Part shown: positions 17,943-25,333 of the stretch, piece after piece | How the letters are laid out: each line of letters opens with the position of its first letter | Position numbering within the stretch: position 1 is the stretch's first letter | NCBI GenBank assembly: GCA_017427485.1 | Contig: JAFRSR010000327.1 | Location: 1 to 34,218, forward strand | Reading direction: 5' to 3' | Source: Kiritimatiellia bacterium | GTDB lineage: Bacteria > Verrucomicrobiota > Kiritimatiellia > RFP12 > UBA1067 | DNA length: 34,218 nucleotides | Notes under the pieces: generated by a model | What the model was told of the DNA's origin: nothing | Database searches by the model: none | The model's input: the letters and a program-made list of their open reading frames with translations, nothing else | Program-made: the position numbers and the translations under genes

Positions 17943-18622
17943 CATTGTCTTTCCCTTACACAGAAGCGTTTGATTACGAATGCGCGGAGTGCGGGTTCTG
18001 CGCGCAGTCCGAGAAACCGCTGGATGTGTGTCCCGCCTGCGGCTCCAGTAAAATGGCCATCAGGGATGCGGCGCTCAACCCGCTGAGGGATTTTGTTTCC
18101 AAGATGCTGGTGGAGGTTCCCGAGAAGGGGTTCTGGGTCGCCAAGGTGCCGGTCGTTCAGATGGTATGGCGGCTGGTAATGGGAGGCAACCCATCTCGGT
18201 TTAAAGGTGACGAGCTGCCCGTGGAGTCGGTCAGCCAGAGGGATTGCGCAGACTTCATTTCAAAGATGAACCTGCATCCGATTGTGGTTGGATCGGGATA
18301 CGTGTTTAGGTTGCCGACATCTGCGGAGTGGTCGTTGTTCGCTCGGCGAGGGCATCGGAAATTCTGTAAAACTGCCTGGTCTTGGGACGATTCAGAGGGC
18401 TCTCCCCATCCGGTGGCCGCAAAAAGACCGAATCCATTAGGCCTGTATGACCTATGGGGCAACGTCTGGGAGTGGTGTTCGGACGTTGATGACGGCGGGG
18501 CGATTTGCAGAGGCGGGTGCTGGTGCAGCGACGAGGCGGGATGCATGGAGGAGGAACGCTGGCCGGCGGACACAAGGTGCAGCTTCATCGGTTTTCGGCT
18601 TTGCGCGGAGAGGAAAGCATGA
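17939..18622 (+). CDS. Zinc ribbon-FGE/SUMF1-like protein
   Basis: The product has 227 residues and its ATG overlaps the previous TGA. Residues 15-34 form a zinc ribbon (C15-x2-C18 and C31-x2-C34). The rest is a short formylglycine-generating-enzyme-like (SUMF1/FGE) domain: FRLPTSAEW, a WSWDD stretch, PNPLGLYDLWGNVWEW and a closing GFRLC. In oxidase members, two cysteines after a Gly-Gly turn bind copper and react. Here a Gly-Gly (192-193) is followed by C194, C196 and C202, so Cys pairs are present but the spacing differs from the classical one. It may be an oxidase, or a non-catalytic binding domain as in many FGE-like proteins. The domain is shorter than the usual 250-300 residues. Confidence 0.78.
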   Translation: MTLSFPYTEAFDYECAECGFCAQSEKPLDVCPACGSSKMAIRDAALNPLRDFVSKMLVEVPEKGFWVAKVPVVQMVWRLVMGGNPSRFKGDELPVESVSQRDCADFISKMNLHPIVVGSGYVFRLPTSAEWSLFARRGHRKFCKTAWSWDDSEGSPHPVAAKRPNPLGLYDLWGNVWEWCSDVDDGGAICRGGCWCSDEAGCMEEERWPADTRCSFIGFRLCAERKA

Positions 18623-20166
18623 CCGATCCTCCCATTAGAATGCAGGGGGGCGTCTTTATCTGGACATGCGCCCTTTTCGCCGTGCCGAGTGCCGTCGCGG
18701 TCGTTTTCCGGTCATACGACGGGTTCTGGGAGTTTTTTGCGACATGCCTTCTGGCGGCCGGAATCGCCTGCCTGGCCTACTATCTGGTGAAGATGCTGAT
18801 TTGCAAACGGGCCGGATCCCTTGACGGTGAACGGGGACCGTTGGTCGGGTTGGTGAGCATGGGGGCGTCGGTCTTCGTAATCGGTTATTACACGCAGCTG
18901 AGGGCGCATCCCGATCGATCGCCCTACGTCTGGGCCTTCTTTGCCTGGGGCATCGGCGCTCTCGCCACGGCGGCGCTTCTCCTGCTGGTCGGCCGCGGAT
19001 TGAACCTATGCGACCACGGACTGCGCAGGGAAGGCGTCCTTGCCGACTGGAACGGCATGTCCGACCAGGCGCAGACCGCGGCCCTCGTCATGGAAGCGGT
19101 TCCGGCGCTCGTCGCGATTGTCTACATTTGCGACGTTCTTGTCTACGGAATGAGATTGAAGACGTGGGTGATTGCCGGCAATCTGGTTTTTACGGCAGGC
19201 TTGCTGCTGTCGCTCTTTGCCTGGAGCCGTCGGACGGTTCTGGCTTTCGCCGCCCTGAAATTGTCCGCGAGAGCGATTGGGCGGTTTGTTCCCCGTACGC
19301 CTTGCGCGATCTGGCGGGATTCCTTTACGGTGCAGGAGTTTTTGGCGGCCCTTGTGGCAAGTGGCGCCGTGGCTGCGGTTTTTGCATTCTGCCCACGGCT
19401 TCTGCAAGATCCCGTTCCGTATCTGTCGCTCACGTCGGTCGGCGTCCTAGTGGGATATTCGGCTCTTATCCTCGTTTGGTATCTTGACCGCAGCCAACTT
19501 GCCGACCTGCTTTGCGGGCAGTGGAGGAAGGAAAAGATCCTTTTTTTGCAGATGGGGCACGAGGAGTCTGTCAGACGCCACCGGGCGGCGGTCAGGGAGC
19601 GCGTCCTTGATTCCTTCCGTGCGAATGCAGACGCGAATTGGGACGACATGACGGTCATCAAGGGCGTAGCGGAACGCGTCAGGAGGTTTCTGAACCTGAA
19701 GTTCTGCGAAGACGGGAGGATGAAATACGTTTCCCGGTGTGCGTTTCCTGACAGGATCGACGTCCTTCAGCAGGTCGTCGGGGAGTTGTTTGACAGCGGA
19801 TCCTGCACGCTTCCAGAAGGCGACGGCTTGGAAATCTATGAAAGAATGACGGACGAGCAGCTTCTCGCGAAGGCTTCGGAGATGGAGTCGGGACGCGTGG
19901 ACGGCGACTTGTCGGCAATCGAAGCCGACGCGAGGGCTTGTGTCGGCGAGCTGTCCGCGAAGATCGCCATGTCCGGTGTCCGGCCGAGATGCCGTCTGAG
20001 CCTCGATTTCAGGGAAGGATCGCGCATCTGCGGGTTAGAGGTCGAGATGGACGAGAGCGGATCGGCCACCCTCTTCGATGCGGGGGCGAATGGAGGCGCG
20101 GCCCTGCGAAAATGCGCCGAGGACGATTTGGGCGAAGTCTTGGAACGCGAACTGGCGTCCTTGTGA
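18619..20166 (+). CDS. Polytopic membrane protein with soluble C-terminal domain
   Basis: The product has 515 residues; the ATG overlaps the previous TGA and is preceded by GAGAGGA. Eight hydrophobic segments are visible at roughly 11-30, 36-60, 74-93, 102-125, 153-176, 182-201, 241-259 and 267-288. They are followed by a charged soluble domain of about 225 residues. I recognise no transporter or channel signature. As the last gene of the coupled cluster it may provide the membrane anchor or output (inference). Confidence 0.75.
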   Translation: MTDPPIRMQGGVFIWTCALFAVPSAVAVVFRSYDGFWEFFATCLLAAGIACLAYYLVKMLICKRAGSLDGERGPLVGLVSMGASVFVIGYYTQLRAHPDRSPYVWAFFAWGIGALATAALLLLVGRGLNLCDHGLRREGVLADWNGMSDQAQTAALVMEAVPALVAIVYICDVLVYGMRLKTWVIAGNLVFTAGLLLSLFAWSRRTVLAFAALKLSARAIGRFVPRTPCAIWRDSFTVQEFLAALVASGAVAAVFAFCPRLLQDPVPYLSLTSVGVLVGYSALILVWYLDRSQLADLLCGQWRKEKILFLQMGHEESVRRHRAAVRERVLDSFRANADANWDDMTVIKGVAERVRRFLNLKFCEDGRMKYVSRCAFPDRIDVLQQVVGELFDSGSCTLPEGDGLEIYERMTDEQLLAKASEMESGRVDGDLSAIEADARACVGELSAKIAMSGVRPRCRLSLDFREGSRICGLEVEMDESGSATLFDAGANGGAALRKCAEDDLGEVLERELASL

Positions 20167-20292
20167 GCGTCCGCCGTCTCTCGCCGCCCGCGATTGCGAA
20201 AGGGAAGGCTTGAGGGGTTCGCCATAGAGGAAAGAATCGTCTGACGGGGGGGCGGGCGCAAGCCGTTCTTGATCGCAGGATGGGCGGAAATA

Positions 20293-20301
20293 TGGTACAC
20301 T
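20293..20301 (+). promoter_or_regulatory. Extended -10 element abutting the purN start
   Basis: TGGTACACT places the hexamer TACACT at 20296-20301. A transcription start about 7 bp downstream falls at 20308-20309, exactly on the purN ATG, with no Shine-Dalgarno sequence between. This implies a leaderless or near-leaderless transcript. Confidence 0.5.
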
Positions 20302-20308
20302 ATCGGCC

Positions 20309-20938
20309 ATGGAAAAACTGAAACTGGGCGTACTGGGTTCGGGCGCGGGCTCGAACATGCAGTCAATCGTGGACGCGATCGAGGCGGGCGAGCTCGCCGC
20401 CGAGATTCGCCTCGTGCTGGCCGACGTGCCGGACGCGAAGATACTCGACCGCGCGCGGCGGCACGGCATCCCGTGCCAGTACCTCGACTGCGCGCCGTGG
20501 AAGACGAAGCTGGAGGGACCGGCCGAAGACCGGTGCATCCAGCTCCTGAAGGACGCGGGGTGCGACGTCGTGGTGCTCGCCGGCTTCATGCGCATCGTGA
20601 AGCCGAAGCTCCTCGCCGCGTTCCCGATGCGCGTCCTCAACATCCATCCCGCGCTCCTGCCGGCCTTCCCCGGCGTCCACAGCTGGACGCAGGCGCTCGA
20701 CTACGGCTGCAAGGTGGCGGGCGTGACGGTGCATTTCGTCGACGCCGGTACGGACTCCGGCCCGATCATCGTGCAGAAGTGCGTGCCCGTGCTGGAGGAC
20801 GACACGCCCGAGACGCTGCACGCGCGCATCCAGGTGCAGGAGCATCTCGCGTTCCCGGAGGCGCTGCGCCTCCTTGCGGCCGGCCGCCTCTCCGTCGAGG
20901 GCCGCCGCGTGCGCATCGCCCCGGAGGTCGCGTCATGA
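20309..20938 (+). CDS. purN: Phosphoribosylglycinamide formyltransferase PurN
   Basis: This 209-residue enzyme transfers a formyl group from 10-formyltetrahydrofolate to GAR in de novo purine synthesis, in the cytoplasm. The family's phosphate-binding start is present (LGSGAGSNMQSI). The catalytic triad corresponds to N111, H113 (NIHPALLPAFPG) and D149 (AGTDSGPI), each shifted by five from the E. coli enzyme. Length is normal. No ribosome site precedes the ATG, which lies 8 bp after a -10-like hexamer. Its stop overlaps the next start by ATGA, so a purine gene is translationally coupled to a secreted glycosidase, an odd pairing. Confidence 0.96.
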   Translation: MEKLKLGVLGSGAGSNMQSIVDAIEAGELAAEIRLVLADVPDAKILDRARRHGIPCQYLDCAPWKTKLEGPAEDRCIQLLKDAGCDVVVLAGFMRIVKPKLLAAFPMRVLNIHPALLPAFPGVHSWTQALDYGCKVAGVTVHFVDAGTDSGPIIVQKCVPVLEDDTPETLHARIQVQEHLAFPEALRLLAAGRLSVEGRRVRIAPEVAS

Positions 20939-23445
20939 AGCGGGCCCTCTGCGCCGTCGCCGTCCTCGCCGCCGCGTCCGCCCTCGCCGGCGGCGGCTGG
21001 GTGAAGTACCCGGGCAACCCCGTGATGGGGAGCCCCGAGCTCGGCACCTGCTTCGACCTGAACGTGGTGCCGTGGGGCCCCGCGAAGTACAACAACTACT
21101 TCTCCTGGCGTCCGCAGAGCTGCATCGCGTTCTCGCGGAGCGAGGACGGCATCCACTGGACGGCGCCCGTCAAGTGCCTGGAGGTGGACGAGACGTCGGG
21201 CTGGGAGGACAACATCAACCGCGCGTCCGTGTGGTTCAAGGACGGCGTCTACCACATGTGGTACACGGGCCAGGCGCGCGGCTACTCGAAGATCGGCTAC
21301 GCCACCTCGCGCGACGGCGTGCGCTTCACGCGCGTCTCGCGGATGCCGGTGCTGGTCCCCGAGCGCCCCCACGAGGGCTTCTCCGTGATGAACCCCTACG
21401 TGCGCTGGGACGACGCGCGCGGCGTGTGGCGGATGTGGTACGCGAGCGGCGAGACGTACGAGCCGAACGTGCTCTGCTACGCCGAGTCGAAGGACGGACT
21501 CGTCTGGGAGAAGTCGCTCCTCAACCCGATTTTCGTGAAAGGGCAGGGCTGGGAGAAGGACCGCATCGGCGGCTGCGAGGTGCACCCGCTCCCCGACGGG
21601 AGCTGGGCGATGTTCTACATCGGCTACTCGGACATCCACACGGCGCGGATCGGCTGCGCCGTGTCGCCGGACGGCGTCACGCAGTGGAAGCGCCTCGCGG
21701 CGAACCCGCTCGTGGAGCCGACGCCCGGCGCGTGGGACTCGGCGGCCGTCTACAAGCCGTCCGTCGTGCGCGACGAGGCGAACGACCGCTGGCTCCTCTG
21801 GTACAACGGCCGCACGGGCGGGCGCGAGTACATCGGCCTCGTCGAGCACAAGGGGCTCGACCTCGGGCCGACGGGACGCCCCGCCACGTGCGTGCTGAAG
21901 GACGAGCTCGTGCGCCGCCGCTTCGACCGCTTCAACCTCGACGACGAGGAAGTCTACACGAACGCGTTCTCCAACAAGTCGGCGCTGTGGTCGATCGGGC
22001 GGGAGATCCCGCTCTTCGAGTGTCCCGACGAGGACATCGAGCGGACGTACTACTTCCGCTGGTGGACGTACCGCAAGCACCTGCGCCGCACGAAGGACGG
22101 CGGCTGGGTCGTGACCGAGTTCCTGCCGAACGTCGGCTGGGCGGGGGCGGATAACACGATCGCGTGCCCCTTCGGCCACCACGTGCGCGAAGGCCGCTGG
22201 CTACGCAACCGCGCATACGTGGACGGCTACATCGCGCACATGCTCGCGAAGGGGAACGTCAGCGGGCCGCGCGCCTACGCCAACTGGCCGGCGTGGAGCG
22301 CGTGGGAGCGCGCGAAGGTGACGGGCGACTTCAACTTCCCGCGGAAGCACCTCGCGGAGTTCGCGCGGAACTGGGAGGCGTGGGCGAAGGGCTGGACCAT
22401 CAAGGGGCTCAGCCTGAAGGACGTGGAGAACAAGCAGGGCGCGAAGGGCGTGCCGATCAAGACCGGCTTCCGCGAGGACCGGGGGCTCTTCGACTACGCG
22501 GGCGACCGCGAGGGGAGCGAGTTCGCGCTCTCGAGCGACGGGGCGCGTCCGATGGTGAACGCCGCGATGTGGGCGGAGGCGACGGCGATCGCCGAGCTGG
22601 CGCGCGCGGCGGGCGACGCGGCCCTCGCGGAGAAGTTCGAGTCGCGCGCGCGTACATTGGAAAAGAACATCAAGGAGCGGCTTTGGAACGCGAAGAAGTC
22701 GTTCTTCTGCGCCCGGTCCGTCAAGGACGAGCTGGACGACGTGTGCGAGCTGCACGGCTACGCGCCGTTCTACTTCGGGATGCCGCTCGGCGCCGCGTAC
22801 GCCGCCGCGTGGAAGCCGCTCATGGAGGAGACGGGCTTCTCGGCGCCGAAGGGCCTCACGTTCCCGGCGCGCGACACGCCCGGGTTCGACCTGTCCTACG
22901 ACCTCTCGCGCCACGAGTGCCTCTGGAACGGCCCGAGCTGGCCGTACGCGACGTCCGTGGCGCTCACCGCGCTCTACGAGGCGCTGCAGGGGCCGGACGC
23001 GTCCGCCCTGCCGGTGAAGGGCGAGGACTTCGCCGCGCTCGTGAAGCAGTACGCGGCGCAGCAGGTGCGCACGCTGCCGGACGGGCGGAAGGTGCCGTGG
23101 ATCGACGAGAACCTCGACCCGTTCACGGGCGAGTGGCTGGCGCGGAAGATCATGATCGACTGGGACGCGAAGGGCATCCGCAAGCTCGCGTACCGCGAGC
23201 GCGGCAAGGACTACAACCACTCGACGTTCTGCGACCTCGTGATCGCGGGCCTCTGCGGCGTCGTGCCGCAGGCGGACGGCTCCGTCGTGGTGAAGCCGCT
23301 CGCGCCGTCGGCGTGGGACTGGTGGTGCGTGGACGGCGTGCGGTACCACGGGCACGACCTCACCGTGCTCTTCGACCGCGACGGCACGCGCTACCGGCGC
23401 GGGAAGGGGCTTGTGGTGCTCGTAGACGGCAAACCGCGCCGCTGA
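20935..23445 (+). CDS. Secreted two-domain glycoside hydrolase (beta-propeller + GH63-like (alpha/alpha)6 barrel)
   Basis: The product has 836 residues with an N-terminal Sec signal (MKRALCAVAVLAAASALA). Residues about 20-310 show the repeating sheets of a five-bladed propeller of GH43/GH130 type (SCIAFSRSEDGIHW, then VYHMWYTGQARG, then WRMWYASG, then DRWLLWYNGRTGG). Residues about 345-836 resemble the MGH1-like/GH63 (alpha/alpha)6-barrel glycosidases (FEFALSSDG-like region near 525, then RHECLWNGPSWPYATSVALTALYEAL-type segment near 660-690). The combination points to breakdown of mannose- or glucose-containing glycans in the periplasm or outside. The specific substrate is not determinable. 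Very high G/C at third positions. Confidence 0.82.
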   Translation: MKRALCAVAVLAAASALAGGGWVKYPGNPVMGSPELGTCFDLNVVPWGPAKYNNYFSWRPQSCIAFSRSEDGIHWTAPVKCLEVDETSGWEDNINRASVWFKDGVYHMWYTGQARGYSKIGYATSRDGVRFTRVSRMPVLVPERPHEGFSVMNPYVRWDDARGVWRMWYASGETYEPNVLCYAESKDGLVWEKSLLNPIFVKGQGWEKDRIGGCEVHPLPDGSWAMFYIGYSDIHTARIGCAVSPDGVTQWKRLAANPLVEPTPGAWDSAAVYKPSVVRDEANDRWLLWYNGRTGGREYIGLVEHKGLDLGPTGRPATCVLKDELVRRRFDRFNLDDEEVYTNAFSNKSALWSIGREIPLFECPDEDIERTYYFRWWTYRKHLRRTKDGGWVVTEFLPNVGWAGADNTIACPFGHHVREGRWLRNRAYVDGYIAHMLAKGNVSGPRAYANWPAWSAWERAKVTGDFNFPRKHLAEFARNWEAWAKGWTIKGLSLKDVENKQGAKGVPIKTGFREDRGLFDYAGDREGSEFALSSDGARPMVNAAMWAEATAIAELARAAGDAALAEKFESRARTLEKNIKERLWNAKKSFFCARSVKDELDDVCELHGYAPFYFGMPLGAAYAAAWKPLMEETGFSAPKGLTFPARDTPGFDLSYDLSRHECLWNGPSWPYATSVALTALYEALQGPDASALPVKGEDFAALVKQYAAQQVRTLPDGRKVPWIDENLDPFTGEWLARKIMIDWDAKGIRKLAYRERGKDYNHSTFCDLVIAGLCGVVPQADGSVVVKPLAPSAWDWWCVDGVRYHGHDLTVLFDRDGTRYRRGKGLVVLVDGKPRR

Positions 23446-23456
23446 CGCCGCATCTG

Positions 23457-23465
23457 TGGTATAAT
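23457..23465 (+). promoter_or_regulatory. Extended -10 promoter element for cstA
   Basis: TGGTATAAT contains a perfect TATAAT hexamer (23460-23465) with the TGG extension. It starts 11 bp after the preceding stop codon and about 29 bp before the ATG. No recognisable -35 is present, as is common for extended -10 promoters. Confidence 0.6.
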
Positions 23466-23493
23466 AAGCGGGTTTTCGGAAAGAAGGTTGAAA

Positions 23494-25245
23494 ATGAACG
23501 GAGCCATATTGCTGCTTGTCGGCTGCGGGTTGTTCACCCTGGCCTACTTCTTCTATTCGAAGTTCGTGGCGAAGGCGATCGGCGTGGATCCCGATCGTCC
23601 GACGCCCGCGCACACCATGGGCGACGGCATCGACTACGTGCCGGCGCACCCGATGGTGCTGTACGGGCACCACTTCGCCGCCATCGCCGGGGCGGGGCCG
23701 ATCATCGGGCCGGTCCTCGCGGCGCAGTTCGGCTGGGCGTCCGTGGCGCTCTGGATCGTGCTGGGGTGCATCTTCATCGGCTCGATGCACGACATGGTGA
23801 CGCTCTTCCTTTCCGTGCGCCACCAGGGGAAGTCGATCGGCTCGGTGATCGAGGACGTCCTGGGACGCCCCGGCAAGATGATCTTCCTCATGTTCTGCTT
23901 TGCCGCGCTCGTCCTCGTGATGAGCGTCTTCACGGGACAGGTGGCGGACGCGTTCGTCTCCAACCCGGAGGTGGCCACCTCGTCGCTCCTCGGCATCTTC
24001 GAGGCGGCGCTTTTCGGCATCTGCGTCTACAAGTTCAAGTGGAACGTCTTCGCCGCGAGCTTCGTGTTCGTGCCGCTCCTGTTCTTCCTCGTCTGGATCG
24101 GCGTCGTCTTCCCGTGCGACCTCACGGCGCTCTTCGGCGTCACCGCCGCCACGTCCAAGACGATCTGGGTGGTGGTCCTCTTCGTGTACTGCTTCGTGGC
24201 GTCCACGTTGCCCGTCTGGCTGCTTCTCCAGCCGCGCGACTACCTCAACAGCTACCTTCTCTACGCGATGCTGGCGATTGGCCTCACGGCCGTGTTCATC
24301 GTGTGCCCCACGATCAACATCGACGCGTTCTCCGGCTTCACGGTGAAGGCCGCGAAGGGCGGGGCCACGATGTACCTCTTCCCGCTCCTCTTCGTGACGG
24401 TGGCGTGCGGCGCCTGCTCGGGCTTCCACGCGCTCGTCGCGTCGGGCACCACCTCCAAGCAGCTGGACAGCGAGCGGCACATACGCCCGGTGGGCTACGG
24501 CTGCATGCTCCTTGAGGGCGTGGTGGCGCTCCTCGCGCTCATCGCCGTGGCGTGGCATTCGCAGGCCGACCTCGTGGCCGGACTCTCCGGGGGCAAGCCG
24601 GTGGTGCTGTTCGCGCAGGGGCTGGCGTCGTTCTGCGGGAAGCTGGGGTTGCCGGAGAAGACGTCCGAGAGCTTCATGCTGCTCGCGGTGGCCGCCTTCC
24701 TCATGACGTCCGTGGACGCCTGCACGCGTCTTGCGCGCTTCGTGTGGCAGGAGCTGTGGAGCACGGCCTCGGCGGCTGCGCCGGCCGCCGAGGCCGCCGC
24801 GAAGCCGCAGTCGCCGATCGTCCGCCTCAACCGCAACATGTACTTCGCCACCGCGGTCGTGATCGCCATCGGCGTGTACCTGCTCGTCCTCAACCCGTCG
24901 ATGGCGAACAACCTCTGGACGATGTTCGCGAGCGCCAACCAGATGCTGGCGGCGCTGACGCTCCTCACGGCCACCCTGTGGCTTTTCAAGAACAGGCTGA
25001 ACTTCTGGATCGCCGCCCTGCCGATGTGCTTCATGATCGTCACGTCCGGCACGGCCGTGTTCCAGCTTTTCCTGCAGAACCTCGACAAGTGGATGAAGGA
25101 CGGCTTCGCGGCGGGCGGCGTGACGGCGATCGGCTCGCTCGTGCTGTTCTGCCTGGCCATCGTGCTGCTGGCGCTCGGGGCGCTGAAGCTCCGGACGATC
25201 GTCAAGATGCGCATCACGCGCGCGATCGTCTCAAAGGCCTCGTGA
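23494..25245 (+). CDS. cstA: CstA-family transporter
   Basis: This 583-residue inner-membrane protein belongs to the carbon starvation protein A family, whose members import pyruvate or peptides. The ATG at 23494 has AGAAGG upstream; an in-frame TTG six bases earlier is less likely. Family landmarks include the N-terminal SKFVAKAIGVDPDRPTPA, the HHFAAIAGAGPIIGPVLA stretch, IGSMHDMV, and SGFHALVASGTTSKQ in the middle. About 15 hydrophobic helices are spread over the whole length. It is shorter than E. coli CstA (about 700) but in the range of compact family members. It is preceded by its own promoter and seems monocistronic. Confidence 0.93.
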   Translation: MNGAILLLVGCGLFTLAYFFYSKFVAKAIGVDPDRPTPAHTMGDGIDYVPAHPMVLYGHHFAAIAGAGPIIGPVLAAQFGWASVALWIVLGCIFIGSMHDMVTLFLSVRHQGKSIGSVIEDVLGRPGKMIFLMFCFAALVLVMSVFTGQVADAFVSNPEVATSSLLGIFEAALFGICVYKFKWNVFAASFVFVPLLFFLVWIGVVFPCDLTALFGVTAATSKTIWVVVLFVYCFVASTLPVWLLLQPRDYLNSYLLYAMLAIGLTAVFIVCPTINIDAFSGFTVKAAKGGATMYLFPLLFVTVACGACSGFHALVASGTTSKQLDSERHIRPVGYGCMLLEGVVALLALIAVAWHSQADLVAGLSGGKPVVLFAQGLASFCGKLGLPEKTSESFMLLAVAAFLMTSVDACTRLARFVWQELWSTASAAAPAAEAAAKPQSPIVRLNRNMYFATAVVIAIGVYLLVLNPSMANNLWTMFASANQMLAALTLLTATLWLFKNRLNFWIAALPMCFMIVTSGTAVFQLFLQNLDKWMKDGFAAGGVTAIGSLVLFCLAIVLLALGALKLRTIVKMRITRAIVSKAS

Positions 25246-25261
25246 CGGGACTTCGGGAATT

Positions 25262-25290
25262 TTGCGCGGAGACGGTTTTTATGGTATGAT
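25262..25290 (+). promoter_or_regulatory. Promoter candidate for the kinase operon
   Basis: TTGCGC (25262-25267), a 17-bp spacer and TATGAT (25285-25290) with the TGG extension. The same -35-like hexamer and spacing occur before the signalling cluster at 4117-4145. Leader length would be about 35-40 nt. Confidence 0.55.
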
Positions 25291-25333
25291 ATGGGCGACC
25301 TTGTGAGGACCAGAATCAGAAGGAACGAGAAAA

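Noticed and set aside
4212..20166. Classical prophage, restriction-modification or CRISPR content in the island
   Set aside because: No integrase, capsid, methyltransferase, nuclease, Cas gene or regularly spaced repeats were seen.
22201..24558. A 785-codon - strand open frame across the glycosidase and cstA
   Set aside because: It spans two clear + strand genes and an intergenic promoter, and its His/Arg/Val-rich content has no domain signs.
25227..25274. CGTCTC/GAGACG inverted pair followed by GGTTTTT as a cstA terminator
   Set aside because: The arms are separated by about 36 bp, and the T-run overlaps the next promoter; too weak to call.
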